From contig VGKN01000071.1 of the NCBI GenBank assembly GCA_016867055.1, positions 1 to 7,499 on the forward strand: a stretch of DNA of 7,499 bases. Direction: 5' to 3'. How positions within the stretch are numbered: the first letter of the stretch is position 1; each line of letters begins with the position of its first letter. This stretch comes from Candidatus Omnitrophota bacterium (GTDB lineage Bacteria; Omnitrophota; Koll11; VGKN01). Position numbers and translations under genes: made by a program. The notes beneath the pieces were generated by a model. It was not told the origin of the DNA. It made no database searches and saw only the letters and a list, made by a program, of their open reading frames with translations. This document shows, piece after piece, positions 1 to 4,878 of the stretch.

Positions 1-45
1 AAACGATGGTGGGAGCAGGATAGTGTTTTTGTTCATCAGAGATAG
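1..45 (+). CDS. Possible 3' end of an upstream gene (partial)
   Basis: Frame 1 is open from the window edge and ends at a TAG at 43-45, giving a tail that reads KRWWEQDSVFVHQR. The amino-acid mix looks protein-like, and the stop overlaps the larB ribosome-binding site, as is common in tightly packed operons. Fourteen residues are too few to name a family. Frame 2 is also open across this stretch and into larB, so the frame choice is an inference. Confidence 0.35.
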   Translation, partial: KRWWEQDSVFVHQR

Positions 46-48
46 GAG
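44..48 (+). promoter_or_regulatory. Ribosome-binding site deciding the larB start
   Basis: AGGAG at 44-48 lies 8 nt before the TTG at 57 and 14 nt before the ATG at 63. The spacing favours the TTG start. In-frame extension further upstream is blocked by a TAG at 21-23. Confidence 0.5.
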
Positions 49-56
49 AGATAATT

Positions 57-758
57 TTGAAAATGATAATAAAAGAAGTAAAAGGTATTGCAAAGCTCGA
101 TATCTATAGAGACAAAAAATGCGGCATTCCTGAGGTAATCCTTGCCGAAGGCAAAGAACCCAAATGGGTGGTTAATCTTTTGGTGGAAATGGCAAAAGTA
201 AAGGGAATTGCTATTGCTACGAGGGTTAATAAGGAGTGTTTTAAAGAAATTAAAAGAAAAAGATTAGGGGGTTTTCGATTAATACATTATGAGAAAGCAA
301 AGATGGCAGTAATTGCCAAAACGGGTTACAAAATAAAAAAATCAAATGCCAAAGTAGGCCTGATAGCTGCAGGCACAGCAGATGTTCATATAGCAGAAGA
401 AGCCAGGGTTACCGTGGAGTTATTGGGCTGTAGTGCAATCTTCGCTTATGATGTGGGCGTAGCAGGAATACACAGGATATTCCCTCCATTGGAAGAAATG
501 CTTAAGAAAAAGGTTGCTTGCATTGTAGTTGTTGCTGGTATGGAAGGCGCGTTACCTACCGTAGTGAAAGGTTTGGTAGATGTGCCGGTTATCGGCGTGC
601 CCACATCCACCGGTTACGGATACGGCGGCAAAGGCGAATCAGCTTTAATGACCATGCTTCAGTCTTGTTCTCCAGGTTTAGTGGTAGTTAACATTGATAA
701 TGGTTTTGGCGCAGGATGCGCTGCGGCATTGATTGCTAAACAAAGCGCTAAAAAGTAA
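57..758 (+). CDS. larB: LarB, nickel-pincer nucleotide cofactor biosynthesis protein (pyridinium carboxylase)
   Basis: In the known family, LarB carboxylates the pyridinium ring of nicotinic acid adenine dinucleotide and hydrolyses its phosphoanhydride. This is the first step towards the nickel-pincer cofactor of lactate racemase and related LarA-type racemases/epimerases. The N-terminal part (about residues 13-35) carries the LarB pattern LDIYRDKKCGIPEVILAEGK. The PurE-like domain covers about residues 98-228, with GLIAAGTADVHIAEEA (101-116), VVAGMEGALPTVVKGL (158-173) and a glycine-rich end IDNGFGAGCAAA. The cysteine at residue 221 matches the Cys221 I recall as forming the cysteinyl-pyridine intermediate in the Lactobacillus enzyme. 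At 233 aa the protein is slightly short, because the usual helical N-terminal extension of about 30 residues is absent. No larC, larE or larA is visible in the window. The TTG start is preferred for its spacing to AGGAG; ATG at 63 is the alternative. Confidence 0.93.
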   Translation: MKMIIKEVKGIAKLDIYRDKKCGIPEVILAEGKEPKWVVNLLVEMAKVKGIAIATRVNKECFKEIKRKRLGGFRLIHYEKAKMAVIAKTGYKIKKSNAKVGLIAAGTADVHIAEEARVTVELLGCSAIFAYDVGVAGIHRIFPPLEEMLKKKVACIVVVAGMEGALPTVVKGLVDVPVIGVPTSTGYGYGGKGESALMTMLQSCSPGLVVVNIDNGFGAGCAAALIAKQSAKK

Positions 759-777
759 TTGAAGGGAGGAATATAAT

Positions 778-1986
778 ATGTCCATATCAAAAAAGATAAG
801 TCAGCTTAGTCCGTCTCCAACCTTGAGTATAACCGCAAAAGCGAAAAAAATGCAAGCAGAAGGTATCAATGTAATTGGTTTTGGCGCAGGTGAGCCGGAT
901 TTTGATACACCGGTAAATATCAAGGAAGCAGCAAAGCGGGCAATAGATAAAGGTTTTACCAAATATACTCCTACCGCAGGGATAAAAGAGCTAAAAGAGG
1001 CTATCTTGGTAAAACTTAAAACAGATAATAAGTTGGAATATACGCCTGATGAAGTAATTGTTTCTTGTGGAGCAAAACATTCTATCTTTAATGCCATCTT
1101 AACCTTGTGCGACCAAGACGATGAAGTAATTTTACCTTCACCTTATTGGGTGAGTTATCCTGAAATGATTAAGGTTGCAGGAGCAAAAGCAGAGATACTT
1201 AATACTACTCAAGAGACAAATTTCAAGATAACCCCTAAGCAGTTAGAAAATACTATAAATTCTAAGACAAAATTACTGATACTGAATTCACCTTCTAATC
1301 CTACAGGCATGGTTTATAGCGAAAAAGAGCTTAAGGAGTTGAGCAAGGTTATCCTCAAAGCCGGAATTTATTGCCTATCCGATGAGATTTACGAGAAGGT
1401 AATTTATGATGAGCGCCACATTAGCATCGCATCCTTAGATAACCAGATGAAACAAAAGACAATAGTGGTAAATGGCGTCTCTAAAGCCTATTCTATGACT
1501 GGCTGGCGTATCGGTTATTGCGCAGGGCCTAAAGAAATAATTCAAGCTATGTCTAACCTACAGGATCATTCTACCTCTAATCCTACTTCAATCGCACAGG
1601 CAGCAAGCGTTGAGGCCTTGACCGGCGGTCAGGATGATTTAAAAAAGATGGTTGTTGAATTCAGGAAACGGCGTGATTATATGATTCAGAGGATAAATTC
1701 TATACCGAAACTTCGCGCCCTCACTCCCCAGGGAGCATTTTATTGTTGGGTGGATGTCTCAGCTATTTTAGGGAAAAGCTTAAATGGCAAGAAAATCAAG
1801 GATTCGCTGGAGTTAACTGATGCGCTTTTAGCTTGTGCTCAGGTTGCGGTTATTCCCGGTTGCGTATTCGGAGACGATAGCTATATCAGGCTTTCGTATG
1901 CAACATCAATAGAAAATATTATTGAAGGTATAAGTAGGATAGACCGATTTGTAAGCAAACTCACAGGAGGTCAAATGAAGCCATAA
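778..1986 (+). CDS. Class I/II pyridoxal-phosphate aminotransferase, aspartate aminotransferase-like
   Basis: This is a 402-aa fold-type I PLP enzyme of the AspB (subgroup I-gamma) kind, likely cytoplasmic, transferring amino groups between an amino acid such as aspartate and a 2-oxo acid. Family marks in order are GAGEPDFDTP (36-45), substrate/cofactor-loop SPYW (121-124), SPSNPTG with Asn174 (171-177), SDEIYE with Asp202 and Tyr205, the PLP-binding lysine Lys236 in SKAYSMTGWR (235-244), and RLSYA with Arg371, which binds the substrate carboxylate. All expected catalytic residues are present and the length is normal. The start at 778 has GGGAGGA at 764-770 with ideal spacing, 19 nt after the larB stop, so co-transcription with larB is likely. 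Exact substrate cannot be read from sequence; aspartate, prephenate and 2-aminoadipate remain possible. The last codons contain an unused ribosome-binding site and ATG. Confidence 0.93.
   Translation: MSISKKISQLSPSPTLSITAKAKKMQAEGINVIGFGAGEPDFDTPVNIKEAAKRAIDKGFTKYTPTAGIKELKEAILVKLKTDNKLEYTPDEVIVSCGAKHSIFNAILTLCDQDDEVILPSPYWVSYPEMIKVAGAKAEILNTTQETNFKITPKQLENTINSKTKLLILNSPSNPTGMVYSEKELKELSKVILKAGIYCLSDEIYEKVIYDERHISIASLDNQMKQKTIVVNGVSKAYSMTGWRIGYCAGPKEIIQAMSNLQDHSTSNPTSIAQAASVEALTGGQDDLKKMVVEFRKRRDYMIQRINSIPKLRALTPQGAFYCWVDVSAILGKSLNGKKIKDSLELTDALLACAQVAVIPGCVFGDDSYIRLSYATSIENIIEGISRIDRFVSKLTGGQMKP
1965..1977 (+). promoter_or_regulatory. Orphan Shine-Dalgarno and ATG inside the end of the aminotransferase gene
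   Basis: AGGAGGT at 1965-1971 is followed after a short gap by ATG at 1975-1977, a good initiation site. The frame is that of the aminotransferase and hits its own stop after three codons. It may be the former start of the next gene, cut off by the GIY-YIG unit inserted just after it. Confidence 0.4.
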
Positions 1987-2013
1987 CTTATGGAGTGAAA
2001 CGACATAAGTTAT
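1983..2013. repeat. Hairpin overlapping the aminotransferase stop codon
   Basis: ATAACTTATG (1983-1992) and CATAAGTTAT (2004-2013) form a perfect 10-bp stem around an 11-nt loop GAGTGAAACGA. The stop codon TAA at 1984-1986 lies in the left arm. No U-tract follows, so it is not a standard intrinsic terminator. Confidence 0.75.
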
Positions 2014-2017
2014 ATGG

Positions 2018-2042
2018 GTGAATTTGACCCTTGACATTTTGC
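2018..2042. repeat. Left inverted-repeat arm flanking the GIY-YIG ORF
   Basis: The arm contains ACCCTTGACATTTTGC (2027-2042) and ends one base before the ATG of the nuclease gene. Its reverse complement matches 2299-2323 at 22 of 25 positions, 16 of them contiguous. Confidence 0.8.
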
Positions 2043-2043
2043 T

Positions 2044-2358
2044 ATGAATCAAATTTATTATACTTATATCTTAGAATGTAATAATGGCAATAAATATTAC
2101 GGACATACAAATAATTTGGCACAGCGGCTTAGGGACCATACAAGAGGGAAAGTTTTCTCTACAAGAAACAAGCAACCAAAATTAGTTTATTATAAAGAAT
2201 TTAATTCGTGTTCAGAAGCATTTAAGCGTGAAATGCAATTTAAAAATGGAAAGACACGCAAGAAAACCATAGAAAGACTAATAAAATCTTTCCCCAAGGC
2301 AAAATGTCAAGGGTTCAATTCGCAGACGCTATTAGAACGTAAACGATGGACGCTATGA
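2044..2358 (+). CDS. Small GIY-YIG nuclease-domain protein
   Basis: This is a 104-aa single-domain GIY-YIG protein of the UvrC-N-terminal/UPF0213-like kind; the fold cuts DNA using a tyrosine, an arginine and a metal-binding glutamate. The GIY segment is YTYIL (6-10), the YIG segment KYYGHT (17-22), followed by LAQRLRDH with Arg28 and His32, and FKREMQFK with the probable metal ligand Glu63. Residues 70-81 are strongly basic (GKTRKKTIERLI). The last 20 or so residues are encoded by the right inverted-repeat arm and adjoining DNA, so they are probably not part of the fold. No clear ribosome-binding site precedes the ATG, which abuts the left repeat arm, so expression may be low or coupled to the aminotransferase. 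Base composition is more AT-rich than its neighbours. A role as a homing-type or element-encoded nuclease is inferred. Confidence 0.8.
   Translation: MNQIYYTYILECNNGNKYYGHTNNLAQRLRDHTRGKVFSTRNKQPKLVYYKEFNSCSEAFKREMQFKNGKTRKKTIERLIKSFPKAKCQGFNSQTLLERKRWTL
2299..2323. repeat. Right inverted-repeat arm, inside the 3' end of the GIY-YIG ORF
   Basis: GCAAAATGTCAAGGGT (2299-2314) is the exact reverse complement of 2027-2042, and the remaining 9 bases match at 6 positions. It encodes part of the protein's C-terminal tail. Confidence 0.8.
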
Positions 2359-2392
2359 TTTACGTCGCCCCTTGGGGGCTTCCGTAAATCAT
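2355..2392. repeat. Compound hairpin overlapping the GIY-YIG stop codon
   Basis: Outer arms ATGATTTACG (2355-2364) and CGTAAATCAT (2383-2392) pair perfectly. An inner stem GCCCC (2367-2371) and GGGGC (2375-2379) closes on TTG. The stop TGA (2356-2358) is in the left arm. The structure is strong but no T-run follows, so terminator function is doubtful; the better reading is the right end of the GIY-YIG unit. Confidence 0.75.
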
Positions 2393-2403
2393 CTGCTTAT
2401 TGA

Positions 2404-2410
2404 AGGAGGT
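2404..2410 (+). promoter_or_regulatory. Ribosome-binding site deciding the start of the homocitrate synthase-like gene
   Basis: AGGAGGT at 2404-2410 sits 2 nt before ATG 2413 and 5 nt before ATG 2416, favouring the second ATG. Confidence 0.6.
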
Positions 2411-2415
2411 GGATG

Positions 2416-3654
2416 ATGCCCAAAATCTATATTATTGATGTAACGAACAGGGATGGAGTGCAGACTTCCCGGATTTGTCTTTCCAAACTACAGAAGACAA
2501 TCCTTAATCTTTATCTTAACCAGATGGGAGTTTTTCAGAGCGAATTTGGGTTTCCTACTACCCATCACGAAACAAATTACCTTAACGCTAACTTGGAGTT
2601 AGCTGAAAAAGGAGTTTTATCACCGATACGTTTAGGTGGCTGGATTAGGGCAATCGAGGAAGACGTCGAAGAAACATTTAAAAACTGCCCGAAGATAAAA
2701 CACCTTAATCTTTCCATCTCCACCTCTGACCAGATGATTAGGCATAAATTTAAAGGCAAATTAGACCATGCCTCGGTTATAAAAGAAATGCAGGACGGCG
2801 TAAGAGCCGCTGAAAAATTGGGAGCGGAATCAATAGGCGTCAACGCCGAAGATGCCTCGCGCACCGATATAGACTATCTTATTTCTTTTGCCTTGGCCGC
2901 AAAAGAAGCCGGTGCTGATAGATTCCGTTATTGCGACACCTTGGGTTACGATAGTCCATTTACGATATACGAACGGATTAAAAAGCTCGCCGAAGTGATT
3001 AAGATCCCCATTGAACTACATTGCCATAATGATTTAGGCATGGTAGTCGCCAATTCCGTAAGCGGCGCGATGGCGGCTAATGACGCGGGCTACGACACCT
3101 ATATCAATACCTGCGTGAATGGTATGGGAGAACGTGCCGGCAACGCAGATTTAGTTGCGGTAATACTTGCCATAAAATACGCAAGCGGTCTGCAAGGTAA
3201 ATATATCTTGGATGAACGCATAGATTTGAAGAAAGCATGGCGGCTCTGCAAATATGCTTCATACGCTTTTGGTATTCCCATTCCTATAAATCAACCAGGT
3301 ATCGGAGCCAATGCTTTTGCCCATGAGTCAGGAATTCATGCCGACGGCGCCTTAAAAGATAGGCGTAATTACGAATTATATGACTTTGAGGAATTAGGCC
3401 GCGGCGAGCCCGAAGTTATTAAAACAGGAAGGCAGATTACGGTCGGTGAATATTCCGGGATAAAAGGATTTAGGAATGTCTATGAGAAATTAGAGATAGT
3501 TTTTAAAGACGATATCGAGGCAACTAAGATTTTGGAATTAGCCAGATACGCCAATGTGCACAATCAGAAACCATTAGTAGAAGAAGAGCTTAAGTTTATC
3601 GCTCAGTATCCCGAGATAGCGCAGAAAATCATGACGATGTTGCCATTAAGTTAA
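2416..3654 (+). CDS. Homocitrate synthase / 2-isopropylmalate synthase family (DRE-TIM metallolyase)
   Basis: Enzymes of this family condense acetyl-CoA with a 2-oxo acid (2-oxoglutarate, 2-oxoisovalerate or pyruvate). Numbering from the upstream ATG at 2413, the TIM barrel shows RDG at 13-15 (metal ligand Asp14), Glu44 in SEFGFP, AEDASRTD (145-152), the metal-binding HCHND with His203 and His205, NGMGERAGN (236-244), and HESGIHADG (304-312), which carries the catalytic-loop histidine. At about 412 aa it lacks the C-terminal leucine-feedback domain of full LeuA, and the EDASR...DTLG stretch resembles NifV/homocitrate synthases. It could therefore serve lysine-type aminoadipate synthesis, citramalate synthesis or a related pathway; no partner genes are present to decide. 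Start 2416 is chosen for ribosome-binding-site spacing; 2413 adds one methionine. Its own strong site would allow translation even after the upstream insertion. Confidence 0.85.
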   Translation: MPKIYIIDVTNRDGVQTSRICLSKLQKTILNLYLNQMGVFQSEFGFPTTHHETNYLNANLELAEKGVLSPIRLGGWIRAIEEDVEETFKNCPKIKHLNLSISTSDQMIRHKFKGKLDHASVIKEMQDGVRAAEKLGAESIGVNAEDASRTDIDYLISFALAAKEAGADRFRYCDTLGYDSPFTIYERIKKLAEVIKIPIELHCHNDLGMVVANSVSGAMAANDAGYDTYINTCVNGMGERAGNADLVAVILAIKYASGLQGKYILDERIDLKKAWRLCKYASYAFGIPIPINQPGIGANAFAHESGIHADGALKDRRNYELYDFEELGRGEPEVIKTGRQITVGEYSGIKGFRNVYEKLEIVFKDDIEATKILELARYANVHNQKPLVEEELKFIAQYPEIAQKIMTMLPLS

Positions 3655-3663
3655 GTCGGCCAG

Positions 3664-3780
3664 ATGGGTAGTGCAATAGCCGTAGAATCAGTAGCCCGTT
3701 CAGTAGCCCGCGGAATTGTTGACTTATGCAAAAAACAAGATATAATGAAAACCAAGATGAAAGGTGTTATCAGTCATTAA
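3664..3780 (+). CDS. Doubtful small ORF, possible gene remnant
   Basis: A 38-codon ORF begins 9 nt after the preceding stop, in the same frame, reading MGSAIAVESVARSVARGI and on to CKKQDIMKTKMKGVISH. It contains a repeated SVAR pair produced by a 10-bp direct repeat. There is no clear ribosome-binding site and I recognise no family. A promoter-like sequence lies within it, so it may be noncoding. Confidence 0.2.
   Translation: MGSAIAVESVARSVARGIVDLCKKQDIMKTKMKGVISH
3689..3710. repeat. Short tandem direct repeat CAGTAGCCCG
   Basis: CAGTAGCCCG occurs at 3689-3698 and again at 3701-3710, a 12-bp period. It lies just upstream of the putative -35 box at 3719. It could be an operator pair or simple slippage; nothing decides between them. 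Confidence 0.45.
3719..3746 (+). promoter_or_regulatory. Putative sigma-70 promoter
   Basis: TTGACT (3719-3724) and a perfect TATAAT (3741-3746) are separated by 16 bp. Transcription would begin near 3753 and meet a strong terminator about 110 nt later. Confidence 0.5.
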
Positions 3781-3866
3781 ATGATTTCTTAGGGTCCGGA
3801 ACATTTTCCGGAGGATTGTTTGATGGTCGGGCCGCCATCTGATGTTATATCGGATGGCGGTTTTTT
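3753..3866 (+). ncRNA. Candidate small RNA between a consensus-like promoter and an intrinsic terminator
   Basis: The predicted transcript of about 114 nt starts 7 nt after TATAAT. It contains a 7-bp hairpin TCCGGAA/TTCCGGA (3795-3801 with 3806-3812), then a short GGATTG-containing linker, and ends at the terminator hairpin. It contains only the last few codons of a doubtful small ORF (stop at 3778-3780) and no ribosome-binding site. It does not match any riboswitch, SRP or 6S RNA pattern that I know. The simpler alternative is that this is just the 3' untranslated region of the upstream operon. Confidence 0.3.
3832..3866 (+). terminator. Strong intrinsic terminator
   Basis: CCGCCATCTGA (3832-3842) pairs with TCGGATGGCGG (3850-3860) in an 11-bp stem with one G-U pair and a 7-nt loop. 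Six T residues follow at 3861-3866. It probably ends the larB-to-homocitrate-synthase transcript and any RNA from the promoter at 3719. Confidence 0.9.
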
Positions 3867-3994
3867 GTCCTACAGAGAGTAATAAAAATAAGGAATTAAA
3901 AAGATAAGCCGATTATTATGGAGAATCTCTGTTTTTGACACCTAAAAGACGGAGGATGGAAAGGATAGCTGAGGCGTTGATAAAATTAGATTAA
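3867..3994 (+). other. Intergenic stretch with a possible degraded coding fragment
   Basis: In the frame of the HAD remnant, 3908-3994 is open between TAA at 3905-3907 and TAA at 3992-3994. It reads ADYYGESLFLTP then KRRRMERIAEALIKLD. This looks like a protein C-terminus, with an AGG-rich stretch before ATG 3956, but I cannot assign it. It may be the other side of the deletion that removed the HAD N-terminus. I see no RNA gene in it. Confidence 0.3.
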
Positions 3995-4366
3995 TCAGCG
4001 GAATTGTTGCAATTCAATAAATATTTTGAGGCATTGCTTAAGACTAGTGGTATTAATATCAAGCATACTTATTATTGTCCACATACAAAAGAAGGGAATT
4101 GCATCTGCCGAAAACCAAAGCCATATTTTTTAAGAAAAGCAGAGCAAGACCATCACGTTAGTTTAAGAAGTTCGTTTGTAGTGGGCGACCACCCACATGA
4201 TATTGAAATGGCGCATATTGTGAGAGCAACCTCAGTATATGTTCTAAGTGGTCATGGTAAAAAACATAAGGAGGAATTACAAATTAAGCCAGATTTTATT
4301 GCCAACGACCTTTATGAAGCAGCGTTTTGGATTGTCAGAAAAACCCAAACACGAGCAATATTATGA
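3995..4366 (+). pseudogene. HAD-IIIA phosphatase remnant, GmhB-like, N-terminal half missing
   Basis: Intact GmhB removes the C7 phosphate of heptose 1,7-bisphosphate in ADP-heptose synthesis. Only the second half is here. It has YYCPHTKEGNCICRKPKP, which holds the GmhB-type zinc-site Cys/His residues and the HAD lysine, then SFVVGDHPHDIEMA, the acidic motif of the HAD active site. The first half with the DxDGT nucleophile and the T/SNQ motif is absent, and no reading frame upstream restores it. Homology seems to begin at codon TCA 3995 (reading SAELLQFNKYFEALL), immediately after an in-frame TAA at 3992-3994. A TTG at 4004 would give a 120-aa product without a convincing ribosome-binding site. 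Without the nucleophile it cannot act as a HAD phosphatase. Substrate of the ancestor is assigned by motif resemblance only. Confidence 0.75.
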
Positions 4367-4372
4367 AAAGGT

Positions 4373-4516
4373 TAAATTCGAAATCTGAATATCGAAATCC
4401 GAAACAATTTTCTAATTTTCTAAATTCTAATGTTCAAAACAAAATAAGGTTTTGAAAATTAAAGAATTTGAACATTCGGATTTGTTTCGAATTTCGGATT
4501 TCGTGTTTCGAATTTA
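4373..4516. repeat. AT-rich imperfect palindrome, MITE-like repeat
   Basis: TAAATTCGAAA (4373-4383) and TTTCGAATTTA (4506-4516) are perfect 11-bp terminal inverted repeats. Inside, CGAAATCCGAAA (4393-4404) pairs with TTTCGGATTTCG (4492-4503), and TTCAAAAC (4433-4440) pairs with GTTTTGAA (4449-4456) at the centre around an 8-nt loop. The unit of about 144 bp has no coding capacity, which is the form of a miniature inverted-repeat element. No target-site duplication is evident. It fills most of the gap between the HAD remnant and the next gene. Confidence 0.7.
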
Positions 4517-4526
4517 TACTTAAGTA
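4517..4526. repeat. Perfect 10-bp palindrome TACTTAAGTA
   Basis: The palindrome abuts the right end of the MITE-like repeat, 39 bp before the start of the small membrane protein. It could be an operator for that gene or part of the repeat; there is no evidence to choose. Confidence 0.35.
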
Positions 4527-4543
4527 CTAACGCATATTATACG

Positions 4544-4549
4544 AGGAGG
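4544..4549 (+). promoter_or_regulatory. Ribosome-binding site deciding the start of the small membrane protein
   Basis: AGGAGG at 4544-4549 directly touches ATG 4550 but lies 6 nt before ATG 4556, so initiation is expected at 4556. Confidence 0.65.
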
Positions 4550-4555
4550 ATGATA

Positions 4556-4834
4556 ATGACACAGGTTATTCCCATTAATCTTAAAGCTATATGTAGCAGT
4601 CTTCCTTCCGAATTGCTTCCTATCTTGTTAATTTTGGCTTATCTGGGGCTTTATTTCTTAGGGCTTTACTTTTCTTGTAAGCCAAAAATTTCTTTCTTTA
4701 AATCCGTAGGACTAACTGCCTTGGCAATAGGTATGATTATATTTACCTTAACCGGCGGAAATCTTCTTATGGGCTTAATCGTAGCTTTATCCCACATCTT
4801 GATAGGAGCAATTTTGAGGAAATCATATGCTTAA
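4556..4834 (+). CDS. Small hydrophobic membrane protein, family not recognised
   Basis: This 92-aa protein begins MTQVIPINLK and has three likely membrane segments: about residues 18-39 (LLPILLILAYLGLYFLGLYF), 51-66 (GLTALAIGMIIFTLTG) and 69-87 (LLMGLIVALSHILIGAIL). A basic stretch CKPKISFFK joins the first two, and RKSYA ends the protein. There is no signal-peptide cleavage site, metal motif or enzyme signature. The start at 4556 is set by the ribosome-binding site; the longer form from 4550 adds two residues. The next gene, also a membrane protein, starts 44 nt downstream in another frame, so the pair may act together. The gene follows directly after a MITE-like repeat, which may supply or disturb its promoter. 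Function unknown. Confidence 0.7.
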   Translation: MTQVIPINLKAICSSLPSELLPILLILAYLGLYFLGLYFSCKPKISFFKSVGLTALAIGMIIFTLTGGNLLMGLIVALSHILIGAILRKSYA

Positions 4835-4866
4835 GTATAACTGCTAAAGTAAAAAAGATACAGGCA
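4831..4866 (+). pseudogene. Aminotransferase N-terminal remnant, 12 codons
   Basis: Read in the frame of the following membrane gene, this stretch encodes LSITAKVKKIQA. Codons 16-27 of the aminotransferase at 778 (bases 823-858) encode LSITAKAKKMQA. Ten of twelve residues are identical. Of eight base differences, seven are at third codon positions, the pattern left by selected coding sequence rather than chance. Similarity stops abruptly on the 3' side. It overlaps the stop codon of the small membrane protein. Most likely it is a scrap of a paralogous aminotransferase gene. Confidence 0.45.
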
Positions 4867-4878
4867 TTCCAAAGAATT

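Larger units (their letters stand above)
1983..2392 (+). mobile_element. Putative mobile unit: GIY-YIG ORF bracketed by inverted repeats and paired hairpins
   Basis: From outside in, the unit has a hairpin at 1983-2013, an inverted repeat arm at 2018-2042, the GIY-YIG ORF, the matching arm at 2299-2323 and a hairpin at 2355-2392. The two outer hairpins match each other in inverted orientation: perfect 10-bp stems, with loops that begin GA and end CGA when each is read from its own end. This symmetry around a nuclease gene, placed between two metabolic genes, suggests an insertion. No transposase, target-site duplication or second copy is visible here, so mobility is inferred. Confidence 0.5.

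Noticed and set aside
2031..2064. TTGACA followed by TATTAT or TATACT as a promoter for the GIY-YIG gene
   Set aside because: Spacing is 19 or 22 bp and transcription would begin inside the gene, after its only plausible start codon.
2355..2392. Intrinsic terminator after the GIY-YIG gene
   Set aside because: The stem is strong but no T-run follows; the next bases are CTGCTTATTG.
801..3281. Minus-strand open frames at 801-1097, 2577-2864 and 3099-3281
   Set aside because: They lie inside well-supported plus-strand genes, lack ribosome-binding sites and resemble no protein family; they are antisense shadows.
3689..3710. Start of a CRISPR or tandem-repeat array
   Set aside because: Only two 10-bp copies with a 2-bp gap, no further units and no cas genes.
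3753..3866. Known riboswitch or SRP RNA (the GGTCCGGAA stretch recalls the SRP apical loop)
   Set aside because: The conserved SRP symmetric loop and the fluoride, GEMM and preQ1 cores are absent; only a generic hairpin remains.
3935..3970. TTGACA at 3935-3940 as a second promoter for the HAD remnant
   Set aside because: No acceptable -10 box at 15-19 bp; only GATAGC is nearby.
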